Assembly (NCBI GenBank): GCA_051878835.1
Contig: JBJEKW010000018.1
Span: 1-62,279 of the forward strand
Source: Olsenella_K sp051878835
Lineage (GTDB): Bacteria > Actinomycetota > Coriobacteriia > Coriobacteriales > Atopobiaceae
Direction: 5' to 3'
DNA length: 62,279 bases
Part shown: positions 48,121 through 56,041 of the stretch, piece after piece
Layout of the letters: each line of letters opens with the position of its first letter
Numbering within the stretch: the stretch's first letter is position 1
Position numbers and translations under genes: made by a program
Notes under the pieces: model-generated
The model's input: only the letters and a program-made list of their open reading frames with translations
What the model was told of the DNA's origin: nothing
Databases searched by the model: none

Positions 48121-49155
48121 ATGGAGGGGCGAAAGCTTCACGGCGTGAACCTAACGGGATGGCTCGTGTTGGAGCCATGGGTGACCCCCGAGCTGTTTGC
48201 CGGCACGGGGTCGCTGGGGGAGGACGCGCTCATCAGGTCCATAGGCCAGGACCTCTACGCGGACCTGGTGTCCGAGCACCGCGAGACCTTCATCACCGAG
48301 GACGACTTCCGGCAGATCTCGTCGCGCGGCCTGAACGCCGTGCGCATTCCCGTGCCGTGGTACTGCTTCGGTGACTCCGGTCCGAACCCCGGTCCCTACC
48401 TGGGCTGCATTTCTCAGATAGACAACGCGCTCTCGTGGGCGCAGAAGTACGACGTCGACGTGGTCCTGACCCTGTGGGTCAGCCCGGGCAGGCGTGGCGA
48501 GGAGGACTTCCTGTGCCTGGGCGACCACAACCGTCGAGAGGACCTCTTGACGGTGCTGGCTGGCCTGGCCTCGCGCTACGCCGACTGGGAGTCGCTGTTT
48601 GGCATCGAGGTGGCAAATGAGCCGCAGATCCAGCAGCGCCACGGGCTCAGCATCAGCGAGGGCGTGCCCATCCATGTGCTCAGGAACTACTATCGCGACG
48701 CCTACACCGCCGTCCGCCAGGAGGCGGGCAACCGTCCGATGCTCATCCTGCCTGACGGAGGGCTGCCGGGAAAGTGGCGCGGCTTCATGGCGCCGGAGCG
48801 CTACCAGAACGTGTGGCTGGACTGCCACCTGTTCCACTACGCGGACCGTGTGGACGCCACAGGCCCATCGGGCACGCGCGACATGGTGGAGGCCTCGCGC
48901 AAGGTCCTGCAGCAGGGTCGCCGCAGCGGATTTCCCGTCATGGTGGGCGCGTGGTCGGCGGCCCTGCCCTACGCCGACTCGGTCATGACCCCCGAGGGGC
49001 GCATCGCGCTGGAGCGCATGTTCGTGGCCGACCAGATCACGGTATTCAAGGACTGTCCCGCCTGGTTCTTCCAGGCATGGAAGACCTCGGGGCGCATCTC
49101 GGGATGGGACTCCCGCATAGCGCTCTCCAGCTTTGAGCGGAGGATGCTCGACTGA
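48121..49155 (+). CDS. GH5-family (exo-1,3-beta-glucanase-like) protein lacking the nucleophile
   Basis: 344 residues, a complete TIM-barrel glycoside hydrolase family 5 sequence: GVNLTGWLVLEPWVTPELF at the start, AVRIPVPWY, and acid/base glutamate in GIEVANEP (Glu167). The strand-7 nucleophile motif, VGEWSAAL in yeast-type exoglucanases, reads VGAWSAAL here: the codon at 48949-48951 is GCG (Ala277). The retaining mechanism should fail, so it may be a carbohydrate-binding pseudo-enzyme, or this strain carries a mutation. There is no signal peptide, so it is cytoplasmic. Overlaps rsmI by one base. Confidence 0.88.
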   Translation: MEGRKLHGVNLTGWLVLEPWVTPELFAGTGSLGEDALIRSIGQDLYADLVSEHRETFITEDDFRQISSRGLNAVRIPVPWYCFGDSGPNPGPYLGCISQIDNALSWAQKYDVDVVLTLWVSPGRRGEEDFLCLGDHNRREDLLTVLAGLASRYADWESLFGIEVANEPQIQQRHGLSISEGVPIHVLRNYYRDAYTAVRQEAGNRPMLILPDGGLPGKWRGFMAPERYQNVWLDCHLFHYADRVDATGPSGTRDMVEASRKVLQQGRRSGFPVMVGAWSAALPYADSVMTPEGRIALERMFVADQITVFKDCPAWFFQAWKTSGRISGWDSRIALSSFERRMLD

Positions 49156-50117
49156 TGCCACAGCACACAGACCCAGCCACCTTGGCGGCCCAGAAGGACC
49201 AGGCTCTTGCGGACTCACCAGCACACGGGGGTGGGACGCCGACCTCCGGCGCGCCCGAGGGCGGCGTCCTGTCCATGGTCGGCACGCCCATCGGCAACCT
49301 GTCGGACGCGTCGCCCCGCGTGGTGCAGACGCTGTCCTCGGCAGACGTCCTGCTGTGCGAGGACACCAGGGTCACCTCGAAGCTGCTGGCGCACTTCGGC
49401 GTGCACGTGCCGCTGGAGCGCTGCGACGAGAACGTCATCGCCGAGCGCGTTGACGCCGTCATGGAGCGCCTGGAGGAGGGGCAGCGCGTGGCGTTCGTCT
49501 CGGACGCGGGCATGCCGGGCGTGTCCGACCCGGGGCAGCGCCTGGTGGACGCGGCCCTGGACCGGGGGCTGCGCGTGGAGGTGATCCCGGGCCCGTCCGC
49601 CGTCACGTGCGCGCTCGTGGCGTCGGGGCTGCCCATGGAGCACTTCTACTTCGAGGGCTTCCTGCCGCGCAAGGCGGGGGCCATGGACGCACGTCTGGAG
49701 GAGCTGGCCGGCATACCGGGGGCACTCGTGGTGTACGAGTCGCCCCGCCGCGCGGCGGCCACCTTGGGACGCATCGCCCAGGTGTTCCCCACGCGTAGGG
49801 TGGCGCTGGTGCGCGAGCTCACAAAGCTGCACGAGGAGGTCGTGCGCGGCCTGGCGCCGCAGGTGGCGCAGGAGGTGGCGCAGCGCGATTCGCTGCGCGG
49901 CGAGTGCGTCATCGTCATCGCCGCGCCTGACGCAGACGAGCTGAGGCAGCGCCGCCGGCAGGCGCAGGGCGGTGCCGCCACCTTCGAGGAGGCGCTGGCC
50001 CAGGGGCTGGCGGCGGGCGAGCCAAAGAGCGCGCTGGCGAAGCGCCTGGCAAAGCAGTTCGACCTGCCCCGCTCGCAGGCGTACAGCCGCGTGCTGGAGG
50101 CCAGCTCCAGGCAGTAG
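49155..50117 (+). CDS. rsmI: 16S rRNA (cytidine1402-2'-O)-methyltransferase
   Basis: SAM-dependent MTase of the tetrapyrrole-methylase fold. SMVGTPIGNLSD begins the conserved part at about residue 40; FVSDAGMPGVSDPG and IPGPSAVTCALVASGLP are the family signatures, then FEGFLPRK and YESPRR. The first 38 residues are a hydrophilic leader. The ATG overlaps the stop of the GH5-like gene. Followed by metG 148 bp later. Confidence 0.96.
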   Translation: MPQHTDPATLAAQKDQALADSPAHGGGTPTSGAPEGGVLSMVGTPIGNLSDASPRVVQTLSSADVLLCEDTRVTSKLLAHFGVHVPLERCDENVIAERVDAVMERLEEGQRVAFVSDAGMPGVSDPGQRLVDAALDRGLRVEVIPGPSAVTCALVASGLPMEHFYFEGFLPRKAGAMDARLEELAGIPGALVVYESPRRAAATLGRIAQVFPTRRVALVRELTKLHEEVVRGLAPQVAQEVAQRDSLRGECVIVIAAPDADELRQRRRQAQGGAATFEEALAQGLAAGEPKSALAKRLAKQFDLPRSQAYSRVLEASSRQ

Positions 50118-50265
50118 ACTGGACGATGTGGGGCCATGGCCGTGGTGCGTGGCTGCGCATCTGCGGACGAGCGCGGAAAGCCAGCGGGCCTGCGTTACAA
50201 TGTGCTGCTGTGACCGCCCGCAAGGCGGGTTTCCAGGCCAAAACATCCGCCATCAGGAGGTTCTC
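50118..50265 (+). promoter_or_regulatory. metG promoter/leader region
   Basis: TACAAT at about 50196 is a plausible -10 element. The leader then forms a GC-rich hairpin (ACCCGCC-type pairing, CCGCCCGC / GCGGG, about 50213-50232) before the AGGAGG at 50255. I see no T-box specifier or antiterminator. Confidence 0.4.
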
Positions 50266-51876
50266 ATGGCACAAAAGCCCAGCTTCTTTATAACCACCCC
50301 CATCTACTACGTGAACGCGGCCCCGCACCTGGGAACCGCCTACTCCACCATCCTGTGCGACGTCCAGGCTCGCTATCGCCGCGCCAACGGCTACAACGTG
50401 AAGTTCCTCACCGGCATGGACGAGCACGGCGAGAAGGTCGAGGAGGCCGCCGAGAAGCACGGCATGACTCCCCAGGAGTGGTGCGACAGCCAGGCGCCCC
50501 TGTTCAAGGGCCTGTGGAAGACGCTGGAGATCTCAAACGACGACTTCATCCGCACGACGGAGGAGCGCCAGGTCCACGCCGTCCAGTACCTGTGGGAGCG
50601 CATGAAGGAGTCCGGCTACCTGTACAAGGGCAGCTACGACGGCTGGTACTGCGTGCCCGAGGAGACCTACTTCACCGAGACCCAGGTGACGAAGTCCGAC
50701 GAGGAGCACCACACCGAGGGCCAGCACCTGTGCCCCGACTGCGGCCGTCCCCTGGAGCGCGTGCAGGAGGAGTCGTACTTCTTTAAGCTCTCCGCGTTCC
50801 AGGACCGCCTGCTGAAGCTGTACGACGAGCACCCCGACTTCGTGCAGCCGGACTTCCGCATGAACGAGGTGCGCAGCTTCGTCGAGGGCGGACTGCAGGA
50901 CCTCTCGGTCAGCCGCACCAGCTTCGACTGGGGCATCCCCGTGCCCTTCGACAAGAAGCACGTCACGTACGTGTGGTTCGACGCGCTGCTGAACTACATG
51001 ACCGCCGTGGGCTACGGCGTCGACACGCCCGAGGCCAAGGCCGAGCTGGCGTATCGCTGGCCCGCGCAGTACCACGTGGTGGGCAAGGACATCATCCGCT
51101 TCCACTGCGTCATCTGGCCCGCCATGCTGATGGCCATCGGCGAGGCGCTGCCCGAGCACGTGTTTGCGCACGGCTTCCTGATGGTGAAGAACGAGCAGAC
51201 CGGCAAGGGCGAGAAGATGTCGAAGTCGCGCGGCAACGCCATCGCGCCCCAGGACGTCATCGACATGCTGGGCGTCGAGGGCTATCGCTACTACTTTATG
51301 ACCGACGTCACGCCCGGCGAGGACGGCGCCATCAGCTTCAGCCGCATGGAGCAGGTGTACAACGCAGACCTGGCCAACAGCTGGGGCAACCTGGTGTCGC
51401 GTGCCCTGAACATGAGCGCGAAGTACTTCGACGGGAAGACCCCGCAGCTGGCCGAGGGCTGGCAGGACAAGCCCAACCCGCTGCGCGACATCGCCCAGGG
51501 AATCCAGCAGCGCTATGCGCAGCACATGGACCAGATGGAGTACGTGCAGGCAAAGGACGTCGTGATGGAGCTGGTCCACGCGGCGAACCACTACGTGGAG
51601 GACTCCGCACCGTGGACCGTGGCAAAGGACCCCGCACGCGCCGGCGAGCTGGCCGAAATCATCACGAACCTGCTGGAGTCCATCCGCATTAGCGCCCACC
51701 TGCTGGCACCCTTCATGCCCCAGACCTCTGCCGAGGTGCTGCGCCGCATGAACCTGGCAGACCAGGTGGACACCAACGACCAGGCTGCCGCCTGCCAGTG
51801 GGGTGGCCTGCGCGGAGGCGTCGAGGTCCAGAAGGGCGACCCTCTGTTCCCGCGCCTGGCGAAGGCGGGGAAGTAG
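50266..51876 (+). CDS. metG: methionyl-tRNA synthetase
   Basis: Charges tRNA-Met. Class I signatures: PHLGTAYST (HIGH equivalent) near the N-terminus and KMSKS at residues 317-321. A single CPDCG half zinc knuckle marks the short (type without full zinc pair) form, and there is no C-terminal EMAP/tRNA-binding domain at 536 residues. AGGAGG lies six bases before the ATG at 50266; the longer in-frame extension overlaps rsmI and is spurious. rsmA starts three bases after the stop codon. Confidence 0.97.
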   Translation: MAQKPSFFITTPIYYVNAAPHLGTAYSTILCDVQARYRRANGYNVKFLTGMDEHGEKVEEAAEKHGMTPQEWCDSQAPLFKGLWKTLEISNDDFIRTTEERQVHAVQYLWERMKESGYLYKGSYDGWYCVPEETYFTETQVTKSDEEHHTEGQHLCPDCGRPLERVQEESYFFKLSAFQDRLLKLYDEHPDFVQPDFRMNEVRSFVEGGLQDLSVSRTSFDWGIPVPFDKKHVTYVWFDALLNYMTAVGYGVDTPEAKAELAYRWPAQYHVVGKDIIRFHCVIWPAMLMAIGEALPEHVFAHGFLMVKNEQTGKGEKMSKSRGNAIAPQDVIDMLGVEGYRYYFMTDVTPGEDGAISFSRMEQVYNADLANSWGNLVSRALNMSAKYFDGKTPQLAEGWQDKPNPLRDIAQGIQQRYAQHMDQMEYVQAKDVVMELVHAANHYVEDSAPWTVAKDPARAGELAEIITNLLESIRISAHLLAPFMPQTSAEVLRRMNLADQVDTNDQAAACQWGGLRGGVEVQKGDPLFPRLAKAGK

Positions 51877-51879
51877 CGC

Positions 51880-53046
51880 ATGGCGGCACGCGTCGGGCAC
51901 GGCGGCCGTGCCTCGCAGCACGGACGCGGCGGGCAGGGCGGCCGGACGGGCCGTCCGTCCCAGCGTCAGGGCTCGGGGCGCAAGGTTGGCATCTCTCGCC
52001 AGGGCGGCCGCGACGCCGCCCGGCGAGCCGACCTGGTGCAGCTGCCCCAGGAGCTCAGCGTCTCTCCCGACCCCGTGTCGAGCAGGTTCTCCTGGCTGGC
52101 TACCCCCGGCCAGACCAGGGCGGTCCTGGAGGACTTCGGCCTGTACGCGAAGCACTCGCTGGGCCAGAACTTCATGGTGAACGACGCGGTCATAGGCCGC
52201 ATCCTGGACCTGGCGCAGCTGGGTCCGGAGGACGCGGTCTTTGAGGTGGGCCCGGGCATCGGCACGCTGACCGTGGCGCTCCTGCGCCACGCGGGGGCGG
52301 TCGTGGCCGTCGAGGCGGACCGCGACCTGCCTGTCGTGCTGGCGCAGACCTGCCAGCGCGACTCGGAGCGCCTGGCCCTGGTGCAGGGCGACGCCGTGAA
52401 GGTGACGCCCCGGCAGCTGAGCGACGCGTTGGCCGGGTTGGGCCTGCCCGACGTGCCGCACGAGCCCACGCAGCTGGTGAGCAACCTGCCGTACCAGGTG
52501 GCCGCCACGGTTGTGCTGGGCACCTTCGAGCACCTGCCCAGCGTGCGTCGCGCGGTGGTCATGGTGCAGGCCGAGGTGGCCGACCGCATGAGCGCGGTTC
52601 CTGGCAACCGCAGCTACGGTGCCTACACGGCAAAGCTGGGCCTGTGGGCGCACGCCACGGGCCGCTTTGAGGTGGGTCCCGGCAACTTCATGCCCGCTCC
52701 TCACGTGAACTCCGCCGTCGTGCGCATAGACCGCGACCCCCAGGCCGACCCCACCACGGGCCAGCCTCTGACGCAGGCCCAGCTGGACTGGGCCGAGCGC
52801 GTCATAGACGCCGCGTTCGCCCAGCGCCGAAAGACCATCCGCAACTCCATGAGAGCCGTGGGCTTCCAGAAAGAGTCCCTGGACCGCGCCTTCCAGCAAG
52901 TGGACATCCAACCCACCACGCGTGCCGAGAAGGTCGGCGTGCAGGACTTCGTGCGGCTGTCGCTGGCGCTGAGCGCCAATGACTTAGCCGATGCCGACGC
53001 CGACGGCGCGGACGGCGCCTCCAGCCCGGCCAAGGCGGGGGAGTAG
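51880..53046 (+). CDS. rsmA: 16S rRNA dimethyladenosine transferase KsgA
   Basis: Methylates A1518/A1519 of 16S rRNA. AKHSLGQNFMVND, FEVGPGIGTLT (SAM-binding), the SNLPYQVA catalytic motif and PAPHVNSAVV are intact. The first 75 residues are an added basic leader (HGGRASQHGRGGQGGRTGR) of RGG type, and 20 acidic/Ala residues extend the end; the family norm is about 275. ATG at 51880 is the plausible start; internal ATGs are downstream of the SAM motif. tatD follows after 2 bp. Confidence 0.95.
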   Translation: MAARVGHGGRASQHGRGGQGGRTGRPSQRQGSGRKVGISRQGGRDAARRADLVQLPQELSVSPDPVSSRFSWLATPGQTRAVLEDFGLYAKHSLGQNFMVNDAVIGRILDLAQLGPEDAVFEVGPGIGTLTVALLRHAGAVVAVEADRDLPVVLAQTCQRDSERLALVQGDAVKVTPRQLSDALAGLGLPDVPHEPTQLVSNLPYQVAATVVLGTFEHLPSVRRAVVMVQAEVADRMSAVPGNRSYGAYTAKLGLWAHATGRFEVGPGNFMPAPHVNSAVVRIDRDPQADPTTGQPLTQAQLDWAERVIDAAFAQRRKTIRNSMRAVGFQKESLDRAFQQVDIQPTTRAEKVGVQDFVRLSLALSANDLADADADGADGASSPAKAGE

Positions 53047-53048
53047 CC

Positions 53049-54065
53049 ATGCCGAACGAGCTCGTGGTGCTGGACGCGTTGACCCTGGACGATGGCCAGC
53101 TGTTCCACAACCGCAAGGGCAAGGCCCGTCCCTGGATCAGACCCCTGGCGCCCCTGGCAGACACGCACGGGCACCTGACGTGCTTCGACGGGCACGACCC
53201 CGCCGTAGCACTGTGCCGTGCGGCCCTGGCGGGCGTGCGCCTGCTGGTGGTGCCCGTGGACCCCACGGACGACGTGCCGGACGCGCCGGCGTTTCTGGAC
53301 AGGCTGGAGCGCCGGCTGGAGCGCGCCCGCCAGCACCTGGCGTCCTGCCAGGACAAGGGACTCGCCGTGCCGCAGTTCGAGGCATACCCCAATGTGCCCG
53401 ATCTCCTGGACAACGTCCACATCGTCGCCGGTGCGCACCCGTACGGCTCCGCCTCGCTGGACGCAGCGGCGCTCGCTCGGCTGAACGCTCTGCTGGACAG
53501 TCCCCGCTGCGTGGGCGTGGGCGAGATCGGCCTGGACTACGGCCCGTACAACGAGCTTTCGCCCGACGTGCAGATAGCTGCCTTCCGCCGTCAACTGGCC
53601 ATCGCGCGCGACCGCGACCTGCCTGTCGAGCTGCACATCCGTGACCCGAAGGACCCCGACGACCACTCCGCCCACGACGACGCCGTGCGCGTACTGCGCC
53701 AGGAGGGCGTGCCGCAGGCGGGCTGCGACCTGCACTGCTTCACCGACGGCCCCCAGGTCATGGAGCCCTTCGTGCAGCTGGGCTGCCACGTGGCGTTCGG
53801 AGGCGCCGTCACGTTCAAGAAGAGCGACGACATCCGCGCCGCCGCGGCGGCCTGCCCCTCCCAGCTGATCCTCAGCGAGACGGACTGCCCCTACATGGCC
53901 CCGGTCCCCCTGCGCGGCGAGGAGTGCGAGCAGGCCATGGTGTCCTTCTCGGCCGCCTGCGTGGCCCAGGTGCGAGAAGAGCAGGCCGGCATCAGCGCAC
54001 AGCGCACCTACGACGACCTGTGGTCGAACGCGTGCCAGCTGTTCGGTCTTCCCCTGGGGCGCTAG
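53049..54065 (+). CDS. tatD: TatD family metal-dependent DNase
   Basis: TIM-barrel metal hydrolase. LADTHGHL holds the first metal pair, GVGEIGLDYG the glutamate, LPVELHIRD and DLHCFTDG the histidines, and ILSETDCPYMAP the catalytic aspartate. It is longer than E. coli TatD (338 versus 260) because of a 30-residue N-terminal leader and an insert after the first metal site. Start two bases after rsmA. TatD DNases act in DNA quality control; it is not part of the Tat export machinery. Confidence 0.93.
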   Translation: MPNELVVLDALTLDDGQLFHNRKGKARPWIRPLAPLADTHGHLTCFDGHDPAVALCRAALAGVRLLVVPVDPTDDVPDAPAFLDRLERRLERARQHLASCQDKGLAVPQFEAYPNVPDLLDNVHIVAGAHPYGSASLDAAALARLNALLDSPRCVGVGEIGLDYGPYNELSPDVQIAAFRRQLAIARDRDLPVELHIRDPKDPDDHSAHDDAVRVLRQEGVPQAGCDLHCFTDGPQVMEPFVQLGCHVAFGGAVTFKKSDDIRAAAAACPSQLILSETDCPYMAPVPLRGEECEQAMVSFSAACVAQVREEQAGISAQRTYDDLWSNACQLFGLPLGR

Positions 54066-54151
54066 TCCTGACGCGCCTGATGGCACCTGGCTTGCCAGGC
54101 TGGGAGCAGCCCTTGCGCCCGGCATCGACCGGCGCTAGCATCGCTGCTACA

Positions 54152-54186
54152 GACGACCCCTGCCGCGCACGGCGTGGAGGGTCGTC
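54152..54186 (+). promoter_or_regulatory. hairpin covering the comF ribosome site
   Basis: GACGACCC (54152-54159) pairs with GGGTCGTC (54179-54186), with a GCC/GGC inner pair. The 3' arm ends on the base before the comF ATG and includes part of its only Shine-Dalgarno (GGAGGG). Confidence 0.6.
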
Positions 54187-54978
54187 ATGGCCTATTTTCC
54201 GGTGACGGATTGTGCGAAGAGTGAAGCCGCGGGCTTCGACCCCGCACGCGAGGGCGCGGGCCAGAGGCTCCTGGAGGGCATGGAGGAGCTCCTGTGGCCC
54301 ATGCGCTGCGTGGGCTGCGACTATCCGGGCAGCCTGCTGTGCGACGACTGTCGCCTGCGCCTGCCCTGGATCTGCCAGCGCTGGGCGTGTCCCGTGTGCG
54401 GGGCGCCCTACGGTTGGCTGACCTGCACCTCCTGCCAGGGCGACTGGGAGCCGCGCGCCGTCGTGTGCGCGCTGTCGTTCAGCCGGCGAGGCGTGGCGCC
54501 CCGACTGGCCGCGGGCCTGAAGGACGGCCACGAGCTGGGGCTGGCAGGCGTCAATGCGGCCGCCATGGCCACGGCCCTGGACGAGGCTGCGGGATGGCCC
54601 GCGCGCGACGGCAGGCCGCGCTACGAGGAGGGGGCCGTCGACGCCGTGTGCTTCGTTCCCGCCACGCCCGAGGCGCGCCGGCGCAGGGGCTTCGACCACA
54701 TGCAGCTGACCGCCCGGCAGCTGGCCTGCTTTCTGGGGCTGCCCGTAGCCGAGCCGCTGGAGCGCGTCTCCAGGCGCGACCAGCGCTCGCTGGGCCGGGA
54801 GGGCAGGGCCGCAAACCTGGCCGGCTCCGTACGGGTGGTGCAGGACGTCAGCGGCCTCAGGCTGCTGCTGGCGGACGACGTGGTGACCACCGGCTCCACG
54901 CTGCGCGAGTGCACGCGGGCGCTCCTGCGGCGCGGTGCCGCCAGCGTCACGTGCTGCGCCCTCACGCGCGCTTGGTAG
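54187..54978 (+). CDS. comF: ComF family phosphoribosyltransferase-fold protein
   Basis: 263 residues. Two N-terminal CxxC pairs (MRCVGCDYPGSLLCDDC and CPVCGAPYG..CTSC) form zinc fingers, and the C-terminal PRPP-binding loop is LLLADDVVTTGSTL. Typical ComF of the competence/DNA-processing group, with an added 25-residue leader. Its order, comF - RNA - hpf, matches that known for raiA loci. An SD-masking hairpin lies in its 5' leader. Confidence 0.93.
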   Translation: MAYFPVTDCAKSEAAGFDPAREGAGQRLLEGMEELLWPMRCVGCDYPGSLLCDDCRLRLPWICQRWACPVCGAPYGWLTCTSCQGDWEPRAVVCALSFSRRGVAPRLAAGLKDGHELGLAGVNAAAMATALDEAAGWPARDGRPRYEEGAVDAVCFVPATPEARRRRGFDHMQLTARQLACFLGLPVAEPLERVSRRDQRSLGREGRAANLAGSVRVVQDVSGLRLLLADDVVTTGSTLRECTRALLRRGAASVTCCALTRAW

Positions 54979-54995
54979 GGCGGGCGCGGGCACGG

Positions 54996-55001
54996 TATAA
55001 T
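54996..55001 (+). promoter_or_regulatory. -10 element of the raiA-type RNA
   Basis: Perfect TATAAT with GTG upstream, about 7 bp before the likely first base (55007/55008) of the structured RNA; 18 bp after the comF stop codon. Confidence 0.7.
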
Positions 55002-55006
55002 CGTGG

Positions 55007-55275
55007 GACTCCATCCCAGGTCTGTGGTTGCGGGCGCCTAGCGCCCTAGTCCAGGGCAGACGAGGTCCAAAGGATCCACGTAAGCGAGGGGCTGCGGCCC
55101 CAGCGAGCATGGCTCGTCCTAGAAGTCAGTCGTACCGGCCGCCAACATTTTCGGGACACGGTGTCCCCCGGTCGAGAGGGCTATCAGTGAGGGGGCTGCG
55201 GCTCCCAAGCGAGGGCCCCGGTACGCGAGTGTGGGGTCAAATACCAGGTCAGCTGGGATGGGGTTCTTCTTGCCT
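55007..55275 (+). ncRNA. raiA RNA: raiA-type structured non-coding RNA
   Basis: About 255-270 nt between comF and hpf, the known position of the raiA RNA motif in Bacillota and Actinomycetota. It begins after a perfect TATAAT. The ends pair: CCATCCCAG (55012-55020) with CTGGGATGG (55253-55261). Inside are stable stems, for example GGGGGCTGCGGCTCCC (55191-55206) and GCGGCCCC. The GAGGGGCTGCGGCCCC (about 55086) and GAGGGGGCTGCGGCTCCC blocks are near duplicates. There is no open frame with a ribosome site. I assign the family by position, promoter and closing stem; a covariance search would be decisive. Confidence 0.72.
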
Positions 55276-55441
55276 GCTCATCGGGCCGCGGAGTGCGCCG
55301 CTTGCGCCCGGATTCCCAAACAGGTGTGTTGTCTCGGCCGATTTGGGGTATCAGCGTAGTACGGCGCTACCCGGGCACGTTCTCGTAAGCGCCGTGTCAC
55401 GGGTTCCCGATGCGCTGTAAAGCGAGGTTTAGGAGGCAGTG

Positions 55442-56041
55442 ATGGTGGACATCAGGATATCTGGCAGGCGGGTCACGGTCACGGACGCCATGCGTGAGCG
55501 CGTACAGTCAAAGATCTCCGAGGCACTGAAGGTGTTCGACATCAAGCCCATGTCGTGCGACGTCGTCCTGAGGGTCGACAAGAACCGCTCGAACCCCGAC
55601 CGTCGCGCCTGCGAGGTCACGGTCCACGTGCGCGACTACGTCGTTCGCGTCGTGTCCGAGAGCGACGACATGTACGCCGCCATCGACGACGCAGCCGACA
55701 AGCTGACGCGTCAGATGCGCAAGTTCAAGACCCGCGTGGTCGACCGTCGTCAGCGCGCCACCAGGCCGCAAAGCGACGTGCCGCCGGTCAAGGACCTGTC
55801 GGAGCTCCTGGAGCCCGAGTACATTCCGCCCGTGGACGACGACCTTCTGGTGCGCGAGAAGTACATCGAGCTGACGCCCATGACGGAGGAACAGGCGCTG
55901 GTGCAGACCGACCTTCTGGGTCATGACTTTTATGTGTTCCAGAACAAAGACACCGGCCTGGTCAACGTAATCTATCACCGTAAGAATGGCGGATACGGAA
56001 TCATCAAACCCAAGATTGCGAGCAAAGATGGCGAAGCCTAA
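55442..56041 (+). CDS. hpf: long-form hibernation promoting factor (RaiA/HPF)
   Basis: 199 residues. The N-terminal ribosome-binding domain has MVDIRISGRRVTVTDAM, then VSESDDMYAAIDDAADKLTRQMRK. The C-terminal dimerisation domain ends with LVREKYIELTPMTEEQA and GHDFYVFQNKDTG, making it long HPF, which joins two 70S ribosomes into 100S dimers in stationary phase. Of two adjacent starts, ATG 55442 has AGGAGG at the right spacing; GTG 55439 is too close. degV overlaps its end. Confidence 0.96.
   Translation: MVDIRISGRRVTVTDAMRERVQSKISEALKVFDIKPMSCDVVLRVDKNRSNPDRRACEVTVHVRDYVVRVVSESDDMYAAIDDAADKLTRQMRKFKTRVVDRRQRATRPQSDVPPVKDLSELLEPEYIPPVDDDLLVREKYIELTPMTEEQALVQTDLLGHDFYVFQNKDTGLVNVIYHRKNGGYGIIKPKIASKDGEA

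Noticed and set aside
49972..50265. In-frame upstream extension of MetG
   Set aside because: It overlaps rsmI and precedes the AGGAGG and the conserved MetG N-terminus.
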